This document shows, piece after piece, positions 13,624 to 22,710 of a stretch of DNA of 23,058 nucleotides. Position 1 is the first letter of the stretch. Every line of letters begins with the position of its first letter. This DNA is from DAOUAG01 sp034432935 (GTDB taxonomy: Bacteria; Chloroflexota; Dehalococcoidia; SM23-28-2; RBG-16-64-32), in NCBI GenBank assembly GCA_034432935.1, contig DAOUBD010000042.1, positions 1 to 23,058 of the forward strand. The letters are read 5' to 3'. The notes under the pieces were generated by a model. The model was given only the letters and a program-made list of their open reading frames with translations. It had not been told where the DNA came from and did not search any database. The position numbers and the translations under genes are program-made.

Positions 13624-15429
13624 CTAGCTCCCCCCGCCCCCTGCGGCCTCTAGCGCCACCTCTTGGGCCAGCGCCTCCTCTTGGTCCCTGAGCTCCAGAT
13701 CATAGATCTGGCGGTACACCCCGCCCCGGCGCAGGAGTTGCTCGTGCCGGCCGCGCTCCACGATGCGCCCCGCCTCCAAGACCAAGATCTGGTCCGCCAT
13801 CTTGACCGTGCGCAGCCGCTGGGCGATGACGAAGGTCGTGCGCCCCTTCATGAGCTGCGCCAACGTCTGCTGGATAAGGTACTCCGTCTCCGTGTCCACG
13901 CTGGACGTCGAGTCGTCGAGGATCAAGATCCGCGGGTCCAGGAGCAGCGTCCGGGCGATGGCCACCCTCTGCTTCTGCCCGCCCGACAGGGTGATGCCGC
14001 GCTCGCCAACCCAGGTGTCATATCCTTCCGGCAGGGACATGATGAAGTCATGGATATGGGCCGCCTTGGCCGCCGCCTCGATCTCCTCCTGGCTGGCCCC
14101 CACCGCGCCGTAAGCGATGTTGTCCCGGATGGTGGCCGAAAACAGGAAGACATCTTGCTGGACGATCCCGATGGCCCGGCGCAGAGAGGCGATGGTCACA
14201 TCCCGGATGTCGGTGCCATCGATAGTTATCCGCCCGCCCGTCACATCGTAGAAACGCGGCATGAGGTTCACCACGGTGGTCTTGCCGCTGCCTGTGGGGC
14301 CCATCAGGGCGACGATCTGGCCGGGCCGGGCATCGATATCGATATGTTCCAGCACGGGGCTTATGGCGTCGTAGGAGAAAGACACGTCTTCGAAGCGCAC
14401 GTGCCCCTTCACATCTCGCAGCTCCACAGCCCCCGGCTTCTCTTTTACAGCCGATTCCGCGTCCAGTATCTCGAAGATGCGCCGGCCGGCGGCGTTGGCT
14501 CGGGATAGGATCATGATTATCCAGCCCAGCGCCCGCACCGGCATCTGAAGGACCATGAGGTAGAGGAGGAACGAGGTGAGCTCGCCCACCTCCATCTGTC
14601 CCTTGGAGACCTGCCATCCGCCCACCCACAGGGTCGCGGCGGCAGCCGCCAGCCAGAGCCCCGTTATGATGGGCGAGTTGAAGGCCTGGATGCGGCTGGA
14701 CTCATAGGAATCGGCAAAGAGGGCCTCCGCCTCCCGGCGGAACTTGGCGCTCTCGTGCTCCTCCCGGGCGAAAGCCTTCACTACCCGGGCGCCCGTCAGC
14801 GCCTCCTGGAGCACCGTGGTCATCCGCGCCAGGCCCTCCTGCACGCGGCCCCACACCGGCCGCAACCTCAGGGCCATCGTTGCGGAGCGCCACACCACCA
14901 GCGGCAGGAAGGCCCAGAAGGCCAGGGCGAGCTTCCAGTTGGTGCTAAGCATAAGCGCCAGCACCGCTGCCAGCACCGCCACGATGTAGACGCCCCGCAG
15001 CACGCCCATGGCCACGTACCAGCGAACCGCCTCCACGTCCTGCGTGGCCCTGGACATGAGCTGGCCGGTCTGCTGGTGATCGTGGTAGGCGTAGGATAGC
15101 CTTTGCAGCCGGTCATAGATCTGGTTGCGGATGTCGAAGGCCACCCTCTGGCTGATCCACTCCCCCAGATACGTCTGCCCATAGGCGAAGGCGCCCCGTA
15201 CCAGGGCTGCCCCCAAAACGGCTAGGGCGGCGATCACCAGCAGGTGCTTCTCGCCCGTGGCCACCAGCTCGCCGTTCCGCCGTTCGATCCCTAGGCCGTA
15301 GTCGATGGCCCAGCGGATGATCTGGGGCATAGCCAAGACGGCCGCCCCCGACATGAAGACGCAGACGGCGGCGACTAGGAGGCGCCCCTTGTAAGGACCC
15401 AGAAACTTGAGAAGCCTCAGCGCGTACAT
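13624..15429 (-). CDS. ABC exporter half-transporter, MdlA-like (degenerate-site subunit)
   Basis: This 601-residue protein has a six-helix transmembrane domain (to about residue 310) with the coupling loop LSYAYHDHQQTGQLMSRATQD, and a nucleotide-binding domain: Walker A GPTGSGKT (377-384), signature LSGGQ (481-485) and Walker B ILILDD with Asp506 in place of the catalytic Glu. Such Asp-for-Glu changes define the degenerate half of heterodimers like TM287/288, MdlAB and YheIH; it should pair with the LSQGQ subunit encoded next. ATG at 15429 was preferred to GTG at 15489: the intervening 20 codons have an A/T-rich third position unlike the gene and the family usually starts near YALRLLKFLGPYKGR. 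A divergent rimI-like gene lies upstream. Neither start has a Shine-Dalgarno. Confidence 0.93.
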   Translation of the reverse strand: MYALRLLKFLGPYKGRLLVAAVCVFMSGAAVLAMPQIIRWAIDYGLGIERRNGELVATGEKHLLVIAALAVLGAALVRGAFAYGQTYLGEWISQRVAFDIRNQIYDRLQRLSYAYHDHQQTGQLMSRATQDVEAVRWYVAMGVLRGVYIVAVLAAVLALMLSTNWKLALAFWAFLPLVVWRSATMALRLRPVWGRVQEGLARMTTVLQEALTGARVVKAFAREEHESAKFRREAEALFADSYESSRIQAFNSPIITGLWLAAAAATLWVGGWQVSKGQMEVGELTSFLLYLMVLQMPVRALGWIIMILSRANAAGRRIFEILDAESAVKEKPGAVELRDVKGHVRFEDVSFSYDAISPVLEHIDIDARPGQIVALMGPTGSGKTTVVNLMPRFYDVTGGRITIDGTDIRDVTIASLRRAIGIVQQDVFLFSATIRDNIAYGAVGASQEEIEAAAKAAHIHDFIMSLPEGYDTWVGERGITLSGGQKQRVAIARTLLLDPRILILDDSTSSVDTETEYLIQQTLAQLMKGRTTFVIAQRLRTVKMADQILVLEAGRIVERGRHEQLLRRGGVYRQIYDLELRDQEEALAQEVALEAAGGGGS

Positions 15430-15531
15430 GGCGAAATGGTGGATTCGAGCCGGCCGTCGCTTCGATTCTACGAAACCCTTAACGCTCACGTAAAGGCACG
15501 ATTTCAGCCGGCAACCTCACCCGCTTCCCCT

Positions 15532-15537
15532 GTTATA
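15532..15537 (-). promoter_or_regulatory. Possible -10 box for the ABC exporter operon
   Basis: TATAAC on the minus strand, about 100 nt before the ATG at 15429. No good -35 at 16-18 bp was found, so this is tentative. It would be divergent from the rimI promoter 30 bp away. Confidence 0.3.
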
Positions 15538-15566
15538 GCCCCGTTTCGCCCTAGAACACCCCGTGC

Positions 15567-15572
15567 TAGAAT
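15567..15572 (+). promoter_or_regulatory. -10 box of the rimI-like gene, leaderless type
   Basis: TAGAAT, ending exactly 9 nt before the ATG at 15582; the -35 region (TTTCGC, 15544-15549, spacer 17) is poor. With no room for a Shine-Dalgarno site, the mRNA would start at or within a few bases of the ATG. Confidence 0.5.
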
Positions 15573-15581
15573 GTCGGAACC

Positions 15582-16259
15582 ATGCGGACGGCCCTGCGCT
15601 ACTGCGTGCGCCCCATGCGCATCGAGGACGTACCCCAGGTCCTGGAAGTGGAACGCCAGTCGTTCCCCTCCATGTGGCCGCCCACCGCCTTCAAGCGAGA
15701 ACTCCAGCAGAACCGCCTGGCCCATTACATCGTGGTGACGGAACGCAACCCGGCAGCATCACCGCCGGAGCCGAGGCCAGAGCCCAAGCCCGCCGGCCCC
15801 TTCGGCCGTCTTTTCGGCGAACTCCGCCACCGCCTCGCCACGGAGGGCGCAGGCTCCCTGCCGCCGCCAGACCAGCGCCCCGAACTCATCGTCGGCTTCA
15901 TCGGCCTCTGGATGCTGCCTGACGAGGCCCATATCGTCACCATCGCCGTGCGCGAAAGCCACCGCCGCCGCGGCCTCGGCGAGCTGCTCCTCATCACCGC
16001 CATCCACCTCGCCCAGGCCAAGGGCCAGGCCATGATGACGCTGGAGTGCCGCGTCACCAACGATGCTGCCCTGGCTCTCTATAGAAAGTACGGGTTCCAG
16101 GAGGTCGGCCGGCGGCCCCAATACTACTCCGACAACCGCGAGGACGCCCTCATCCTGACCATCGACTCGGTCCTTAGCGACTCCTACCGAGCCCGCTTCG
16201 AGGCGCTGAAGGCGGAGCACCGCCGGCGCTGGGGCGAGTACTACTCCAGCGGCCGCTGA
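15582..16259 (+). CDS. GNAT N-acetyltransferase, RimI-like with proline-rich insert
   Basis: This 225-residue acetyltransferase transfers acetyl from acetyl-CoA to an amine, in RimI proper the N-terminus of ribosomal protein S18. GNAT motifs are VRPMRIEDVPQVLEVERQSFPSMW (N-terminal), the acetyl-CoA loop VRESHRRRGLGELLL (R128-G133), LECRVTNDAALALYRKYGF and the closing YYSDNREDALILTID. RimI proteins are usually about 150 residues; the extra length is a proline- and arginine-rich insert at about 55-100 (with PEPRPEPKP) between strands 2 and 3, plus a charged C-terminal helix (200-225). The start ATG at 15582 is fixed by the -10 box spacing; no Shine-Dalgarno. It is not next to the tsaB/tsaD genes that often accompany rimI, so the symbol is withheld. 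Confidence 0.88.
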   Translation: MRTALRYCVRPMRIEDVPQVLEVERQSFPSMWPPTAFKRELQQNRLAHYIVVTERNPAASPPEPRPEPKPAGPFGRLFGELRHRLATEGAGSLPPPDQRPELIVGFIGLWMLPDEAHIVTIAVRESHRRRGLGELLLITAIHLAQAKGQAMMTLECRVTNDAALALYRKYGFQEVGRRPQYYSDNREDALILTIDSVLSDSYRARFEALKAEHRRRWGEYYSSGR

Positions 16260-16285
16260 TACGGGCCCGCCGCCGGTCCTGGGCG

Positions 16286-16314
16286 TTGACCCCCACATCG
16301 GCCTCCGCTAGGCT
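16286..16314 (+). promoter_or_regulatory. Promoter of the small unknown gene, leaderless type
   Basis: TTGACC (16286-16291), a 17-bp spacer and TAGGCT (16309-16314), then exactly 9 nt to the ATG at 16324. The predicted RNA start lies at or next to the start codon and there is no Shine-Dalgarno site. Confidence 0.6.
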
Positions 16315-16323
16315 GGTATCGCC

Positions 16324-16608
16324 ATGCCCACCACGGCCGAGCGCATCCGGCGCAAACTGCAAGAGGTGCCCCGTCTGCGCGGGCGCGGGCCGGTATCCTA
16401 CGACTACGCACGATGGGTGGACAGCACCCACCACCTCCTGGCCACCGCCTTCGGCCCCGGTTCGGGGGAGGTCCGCGGCTTCCTCGAGATCGTCGGCACG
16501 GGCCCAGAAGCGAGGGGGTGGGGCCTTCCCCTGGCGCCCGGGAACCCGTGGGGCATGCTGGCGCGCCTACAGCGGGCGGAAGAGTACTTGCGCCGCCTTC
16601 TGGGCTAG
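16324..16608 (+). CDS. Small protein of unknown function
   Basis: This 94-residue protein is not one I recognise. It has no membrane segment, no cysteine and no repeats. The N-terminus is basic and helical (TTAERIRRKLQEVPRLRGRG), the middle contains YARWVDSTHHLL and FLEIVGTGP, and the C-terminus is a helix (MLARLQRAEEYLRRLLG). Evidence that it is real: its own well-formed promoter placed at the leaderless distance from the ATG, GC-rich third codon positions like its neighbours, and a compact fit between rimI and the convergent kinase-like gene. Its position 64 bp after the RimI-like gene is not informative. Confidence 0.65.
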   Translation: MPTTAERIRRKLQEVPRLRGRGPVSYDYARWVDSTHHLLATAFGPGSGEVRGFLEIVGTGPEARGWGLPLAPGNPWGMLARLQRAEEYLRRLLG

Positions 16609-16629
16609 AAGAATCGAGGCTGGCGGCCC

Positions 16630-17334
16630 CTACCCAGCGCCCAGGGCGGAGGCCTTGGCCCTAGCCGCCGCGGCCACCAGCTCCGCCGCCAGATCGATCC
16701 CTAGGCGCGACGTCTCGATGGTCATGTCGTAAAGGTGGGGGTCTTCCACCTCTACCTTCCAGAACTTCTTGTAGAAGGCGCAGCGCGCCCTATCCCCCTC
16801 GGCCAGCCGCCTCGCCGCCTCTTCCGGGGGGATGCCTTCCCGCTGGGCCAGGCGGCGCACCCGAAGCTCCCGCGGGGCCACACATAGGACGTGCAACGCC
16901 CCAGGATGGTCCCGCAGGATCATCTGGCTCCCACGGCCCAGCACCACGACGCCGCCGCGCCCCGCCAACTCCCGTACGATAGCCCCTACCGTCTCCAGAT
17001 ACAGTTGGTCGCTTACCTGCGGCTCCTCGTGGGCCGCCATCTCCGCGTAGGTGCGGGAGAGGAGCGCTTCCAACCCCGTCGCGCCCGTCAGCGGGTCGGC
17101 CCCGGAGGCGGCAGAACGCTCCAGAAAGGTGCGCAGCATCGCCGAAAGCCGCTCCCGCAGGCTGCCACGGCGCTCGTCGTGCTCGGCCACAGCGCCCACA
17201 GGGACGCCGCAGCGCTGAGCGGCCTCCACCAAGATCTGCTGGTCCACGAAGTCGACAGCCAGCAGGCGCGCTGCCGCCTCGCCCACCTCGCGGGCGCCGC
17301 TCCCCAGCTTCCCGGTCAAGGTCACCACGGGCAT
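16630..17334 (-). CDS. Cytidylate kinase-like P-loop protein
   Basis: This 234-residue protein resembles the Cytidylate_kin2 family (PF13189), P-loop proteins of uncertain substrate that are related to CMP kinase. It starts PVVTLTGKLGSGAREVGEAAA, a variant P-loop (GKLGSGAREVG, 8-18; the terminal Lys-Ser/Thr of a classical Walker A is replaced by Arg-Glu as in this family). Then come VDFVDQQILVEAA, VVLGRGSQMIL, a base/sugar-site HVLCVAPRELRVRRLAQREG and RCAFYKKFWKVEVEDPHLYDMTIETSRLGID, all typical. ATG at 17334 was chosen because GGGAGG (17345-17340) lies 5 nt before it and the fold begins there; the ATG at 17367 gives 11 more residues with no such site. A promoter lies at 17415-17388. Confidence 0.88.
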   Translation of the reverse strand: MPVVTLTGKLGSGAREVGEAAARLLAVDFVDQQILVEAAQRCGVPVGAVAEHDERRGSLRERLSAMLRTFLERSAASGADPLTGATGLEALLSRTYAEMAAHEEPQVSDQLYLETVGAIVRELAGRGGVVVLGRGSQMILRDHPGALHVLCVAPRELRVRRLAQREGIPPEEAARRLAEGDRARCAFYKKFWKVEVEDPHLYDMTIETSRLGIDLAAELVAAAARAKASALGAG

Positions 17335-17387
17335 GGCATCCTCCCGGCCCTCAGGTCTCTCTGCCATCGCACTACCGAAGCGGCCTC

Positions 17388-17415
17388 AGTATACGCCACT
17401 CCCCAACCGCGTCAA
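17388..17415 (-). promoter_or_regulatory. Promoter of the cytidylate kinase-like gene
   Basis: TTGACG (17415-17410), a 16-bp spacer and TATACT (17393-17388) on the minus strand. A start near 17381 leaves about 47 nt before the ATG at 17334, including its GGGAGG site. Confidence 0.6.
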
Positions 17416-17438
17416 CGGCGGCCAGGCTCCTTGCGGGC

Positions 17439-18971
17439 TTACTTAACCGTTATCGTCCCCGTCATGAGGGTGGGCCAAAAATCGTCCCGGAACTGGTAGG
17501 TGCCCGGCTTGTCGAACTGGCCGACGAGCTCCGCCGTCTTGCCGGGGTTCACCGTGTCCGGCGAGGCCACCAGGTCGTCGTCCGTCTCGAACTGGTTGTC
17601 CGGCCCGGCGATGCGTAGGCTGTGAGCGAAGGAGCCGGCGTTCTGGATCCTGATCCGGAACTTCTGCCCAGCGCCCACCTCCAGGTTCGCCGGGCTAAAG
17701 GAGTTATCCGCGGCCGTTAGGTCCAGCTCCGTATCCACCGCCTCCGACGGCGTGGGTGAGGGAGTGACGGTGGGCGCCGGACCCCCCTTCACCGTGATGC
17801 TCCCCGTAACCTGGTTCAAGGTCTCGTCCCTGAACTCCAGAGTTTTGCCCCCCGTATCGAAGCGCACCACGGCCACACCCTGCTCCCCTGGCTTGATCAC
17901 CTCGGGGTTGCTGACGTAGTCATCGCTGGTATCGTACTGGCCATCATCGCCCTGGGCCCGGAACCCATGGGAGATCTGCCCCGTGTTCTTGATGACGATC
18001 TTCACCGTCTCGCTGGTGTTCACCTCGATGGAGGCGGGCTCGAACCTAGTGCTGGACTCGCTGCCGTCGTCCGTAACGTTGATCTCCACTGTGCGGCTCG
18101 CCTGGGCCTCCGGGATGATGGTGCGGTCGTTCTGTGTCACCACCTCCTCAGGTGGCCCGAAGACGACGCGCACCCGGTCGCCGTCCTTTGGGATGTAGCG
18201 TGAGAAGTCGTCCAGCTTCTGGCCGTTGACGAAGACCTGCACCTCGCCCGGACGCCCGTCGGGGCAGGTGTCGCCGTTCTTATACGTGTTGCGGCTCCCC
18301 GGGGCCCGCACCTCGTCCTTGGTTAGCTTGCCACCGCCATACTCGAACCACTTGACCAGCCTTGCTCCGGCGCCCTCCTCGGCAGGTGTGTAGGGGTGGA
18401 TGTGGATGACCCCGTCGGCGTGGGTATGGACTCCCGCCTCCCAGGCTGGGAAGTTCGGTTGCCGCTCCCCGCACACCCAGTACTGGTAGGTGGCATGCCA
18501 GTGGTCACGGCCGATGCGGGGGGCCCCTACTGCCGTACGGGTGAAGAAAAGGAAGCCCAAAATGCCGAAGACGATGATGATGATTCCCACCACGGGCACC
18601 CAGGGCGGCAGGTACATGCCGGAAAACCTCTTCATTGGGCCGGCCCCGCCCTCCCGGGATACTGGCGCCTCCCGATGGGAGCGCACGCGGCCGCTACGCC
18701 AGAAGTCCATGGGTTTGACGCCTGGCGCAGCTCCTCCGGCCGCCGCTCGCTCGGCACTCCTGCGCTCGCCGCTCTTGCCGGCGCCCTCTGGCTCCCGGCC
18801 TCGCCGCCAGAGGCGGAACCGGGGGCCCGTAACTCCGGGAATATCGCTCTCCGCCGTTATCTCCAGATCGTCCCGCTCGTCTGCGCGTTCACCCTCTGGG
18901 CGGATGGGCCGCCGGGCCCCTCCGCGCCCCCTCCTGCGCCCGCGACGATGCTTCCCGCTCTCTTCCGCCAC
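17439..18971 (-). CDS. Membrane-anchored His-rich protein with two Cys-less cupredoxin-like domains
   Basis: This 510-residue protein has a long cytoplasmic Arg/Gly-rich tail (1-115), one transmembrane helix (122-143) and an extracytoplasmic region. The first part (157-272) has the His-rich segments HWH (157-159), HTH (182-184) and HIH (190-192) and two cysteines (C167, C236); it resembles a domain found in actinobacterial and Chloroflexota proteins that I cannot name. Two beta-sandwich repeats follow: 293-394 and 414-509, joined by a Pro/Thr linker. Each has the cupredoxin N-terminal His (SHGF H335, AHSL H450) but ends in FRD(E/D)-x7-TG(S/T)ITV, without the Cys-x-x-His-Met copper ligands. 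The GTG start overlaps the RpiB-like stop (TAGTG). It may bind metal or act in surface protein interactions; the function is open. Confidence 0.8.
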   Translation of the reverse strand: MAEESGKHRRGRRRGRGGARRPIRPEGERADERDDLEITAESDIPGVTGPRFRLWRRGREPEGAGKSGERRSAERAAAGGAAPGVKPMDFWRSGRVRSHREAPVSREGGAGPMKRFSGMYLPPWVPVVGIIIIVFGILGFLFFTRTAVGAPRIGRDHWHATYQYWVCGERQPNFPAWEAGVHTHADGVIHIHPYTPAEEGAGARLVKWFEYGGGKLTKDEVRAPGSRNTYKNGDTCPDGRPGEVQVFVNGQKLDDFSRYIPKDGDRVRVVFGPPEEVVTQNDRTIIPEAQASRTVEINVTDDGSESSTRFEPASIEVNTSETVKIVIKNTGQISHGFRAQGDDGQYDTSDDYVSNPEVIKPGEQGVAVVRFDTGGKTLEFRDETLNQVTGSITVKGGPAPTVTPSPTPSEAVDTELDLTAADNSFSPANLEVGAGQKFRIRIQNAGSFAHSLRIAGPDNQFETDDDLVASPDTVNPGKTAELVGQFDKPGTYQFRDDFWPTLMTGTITVK

Positions 18972-19477
18972 TACAGTCTCCCTTTCTCCTCCTGGGCCGG
19001 CACTGCGACAGCCGCTGCCCGCCGGTACTCCCTATCCAGGTCCTCCAGCTTCCGGATATTGGCCTCCTCCTCCGGGTCTGGGGAGGCCGAGAACCAGGCG
19101 TCCAGTATCTCCTTGGCGATGGGCTCGGAAGTGGCCCGGAGGCTGAGGCAGAGGACGTTGGCCCGGTTCCAAGCCCGCGCGCCCCGAGCCGTCTCAGCGT
19201 CTGCGCAGAGGGCCGCCCGCACACCCGGGACCTTGTTGGCGGCGATGCACACGCCCGTCCCAGTCCAACACAGAAGGACGCCCTCGTCCGCCTCCCCGGA
19301 GACGATCCGCTCCGCCACTTCCCGCCCTACATCGGGCCAAGGATAGACGCCGCCGCCCGCCGCCGATAGGGAACCGAAGAGGTCAACCTGGAAGCCGCGC
19401 CGCCGCAGCTCCCCTTCCACAAAGTCCGTTAGGTGCGATCGCTCGTCGCTGCCAAGGGCTATCCGCAAACTACCCAC
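18971..19477 (-). CDS. RpiB/LacA/LacB family sugar-phosphate isomerase, divergent active site
   Basis: This 168-residue protein has the RpiB fold landmarks: LRIALGSD (strand 1), VYPWPDVGREVAERI, LLCWTGTGVCIAANKVPGVRAALCAD, WNRANVLCLSLR and an IAKEILDAWF helix. Ribose-5-phosphate isomerase B interconverts ribose 5-phosphate and ribulose 5-phosphate. The catalytic Cys is kept (C70), but GSDH becomes GSDE (the His is lost), ICGTG becomes LCWTG, and RxHN becomes RAWN (the second His is lost), so isomerase activity is doubtful. The start at GTG 19477 was preferred to GTG 19513: the extra codons have A/T-rich third positions and would include the -10 box. The gene overlaps the cupredoxin-like gene by a base, so the two are co-expressed. 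Confidence 0.82.
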   Translation of the reverse strand: MGSLRIALGSDERSHLTDFVEGELRRRGFQVDLFGSLSAAGGGVYPWPDVGREVAERIVSGEADEGVLLCWTGTGVCIAANKVPGVRAALCADAETARGARAWNRANVLCLSLRATSEPIAKEILDAWFSASPDPEEEANIRKLEDLDREYRRAAAVAVPAQEEKGRL

Positions 19478-19501
19478 CGAAGAGGTACCGGATTCACGAT
19501 C

Positions 19502-19507
19502 ATTATA
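19502..19507 (-). promoter_or_regulatory. -10 box of the rpiB-like/cupredoxin operon
   Basis: A perfect TATAAT on the minus strand, 24 nt before the GTG at 19477. No good -35 was found at the usual spacing. It lies inside the longer reading from GTG 19513, which argues for the downstream start. Confidence 0.45.
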
Positions 19508-19620
19508 CGGCACCCCATCTGAGTTACGCCACGAAGCCCCCGCTGGGATGTCCGGCTAGCCGGCGGGATGCGCACCCGCGCCGTGTTAGGCATCGGGTGG
19601 ACTGAAAGGCTGCCTATCCC

Positions 19621-19650
19621 TTGACAATGCATCGGTCGAAGTTGTGTAAT
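19621..19650 (+). promoter_or_regulatory. Promoter of the small helical protein gene
   Basis: Perfect TTGACA (19621-19626), an 18-bp spacer and TGTAAT (19645-19650). The leader of about 45 nt holds GAGAGGAG (19688-19695), 7 nt before the ATG at 19703. Confidence 0.7.
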
Positions 19651-19702
19651 CGATTCAGGTATCACAGCCGCGGGCTATAAGGGCCACGAGAGGAGCGCAC
19701 CC

Positions 19703-20170
19703 ATGACCGCCGCTACCCGCGAACGACCGGTGGACCGCTTCTTCGATGGACTCATCGAACGGCAGGCCACCATCTTCGACGTCATCCGCAGCAGCAACGA
19801 CCGCTACCACCGTTTCACCCGCAGCCTCATCGAGGGCGCCCGCCAGGGGGGCCTAGACTGGACCGAGGTGGCGCGCCGCTTCGCCGCCCGCCCTACCGAC
19901 ATCGTGGGCGTCTACGAGGCCGTCTCCGACGCCATCGGCAACGGCCAGGCCAGGGTCCTGGCCCTCGCCCGCGAGTGGCTCGACGACCTGGTGGAGTCCC
20001 AACGCGAGAGCCGCGAGATATTCCGCCGCGGCCTCGGCGACGTCCGCGAGGCCGTGGAGAGGGTGCAGGAGCGGGTACAGGAGCGGGCTCCGGGCTTCAT
20101 GCGCCGCGGCGGCGACCGCCGCCGGCAGGAGAACGGGCAGGAGGAGCCCGTAGCAGAAGCCGCCGAATAA
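19703..20170 (+). CDS. Small helical protein, possibly phasin-like
   Basis: This 155-residue protein is predicted to be almost wholly alpha-helical. It has no membrane segment and no cysteine. Helices such as FFDGLIERQATIFDVIRS, RVLALAREWLDDLVESQ and the heptad-like DVREAVERVQERVQERA suggest amphipathic or coiled-coil helices; the C-terminal 25 residues are a charged, flexible tail. The middle-to-C-terminal pattern (QARVLALAREWLDDLVESQRE) recalls phasins, which coat polyhydroxyalkanoate granules, but no diagnostic motif was seen and no PHA genes lie nearby. The gene stands alone, with a near-consensus promoter, a good ribosome-binding site and a strong terminator, so it is probably well expressed. 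Function unknown; phasin-like is a tentative label. Confidence 0.8.
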   Translation: MTAATRERPVDRFFDGLIERQATIFDVIRSSNDRYHRFTRSLIEGARQGGLDWTEVARRFAARPTDIVGVYEAVSDAIGNGQARVLALAREWLDDLVESQRESREIFRRGLGDVREAVERVQERVQERAPGFMRRGGDRRRQENGQEEPVAEAAE

Positions 20171-20206
20171 CGGCATCCGGCCAACACAACAGACAAGGGA
20201 ACAACA

Positions 20207-20237
20207 AGAGGCGGGGGCTGGCCTTGCCCCCGCCTCT
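20207..20237. terminator. Bidirectional intrinsic terminator
   Basis: Perfect 12-bp arms AGAGGCGGGGGC and GCCCCCGCCTCT around a 7-nt loop. It lies between the convergent helical-protein gene and clpC. On the minus strand it is followed by TTGTTGTTCCC, a fair U-rich tail for clpC; on the plus strand the tail CGCTTCTC is weak. Confidence 0.8.
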
Positions 20238-20256
20238 CGCTTCTCCCGGCTGCGCC

Positions 20257-22710
<2,454 letters not shown>

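Noticed and set aside
15479..15520. Thirteen-codon ORF (GTG start) before the ABC exporter, as a possible leader peptide
   Set aside because: No Shine-Dalgarno, no run of regulatory codons and no attenuator-like hairpins were visible.
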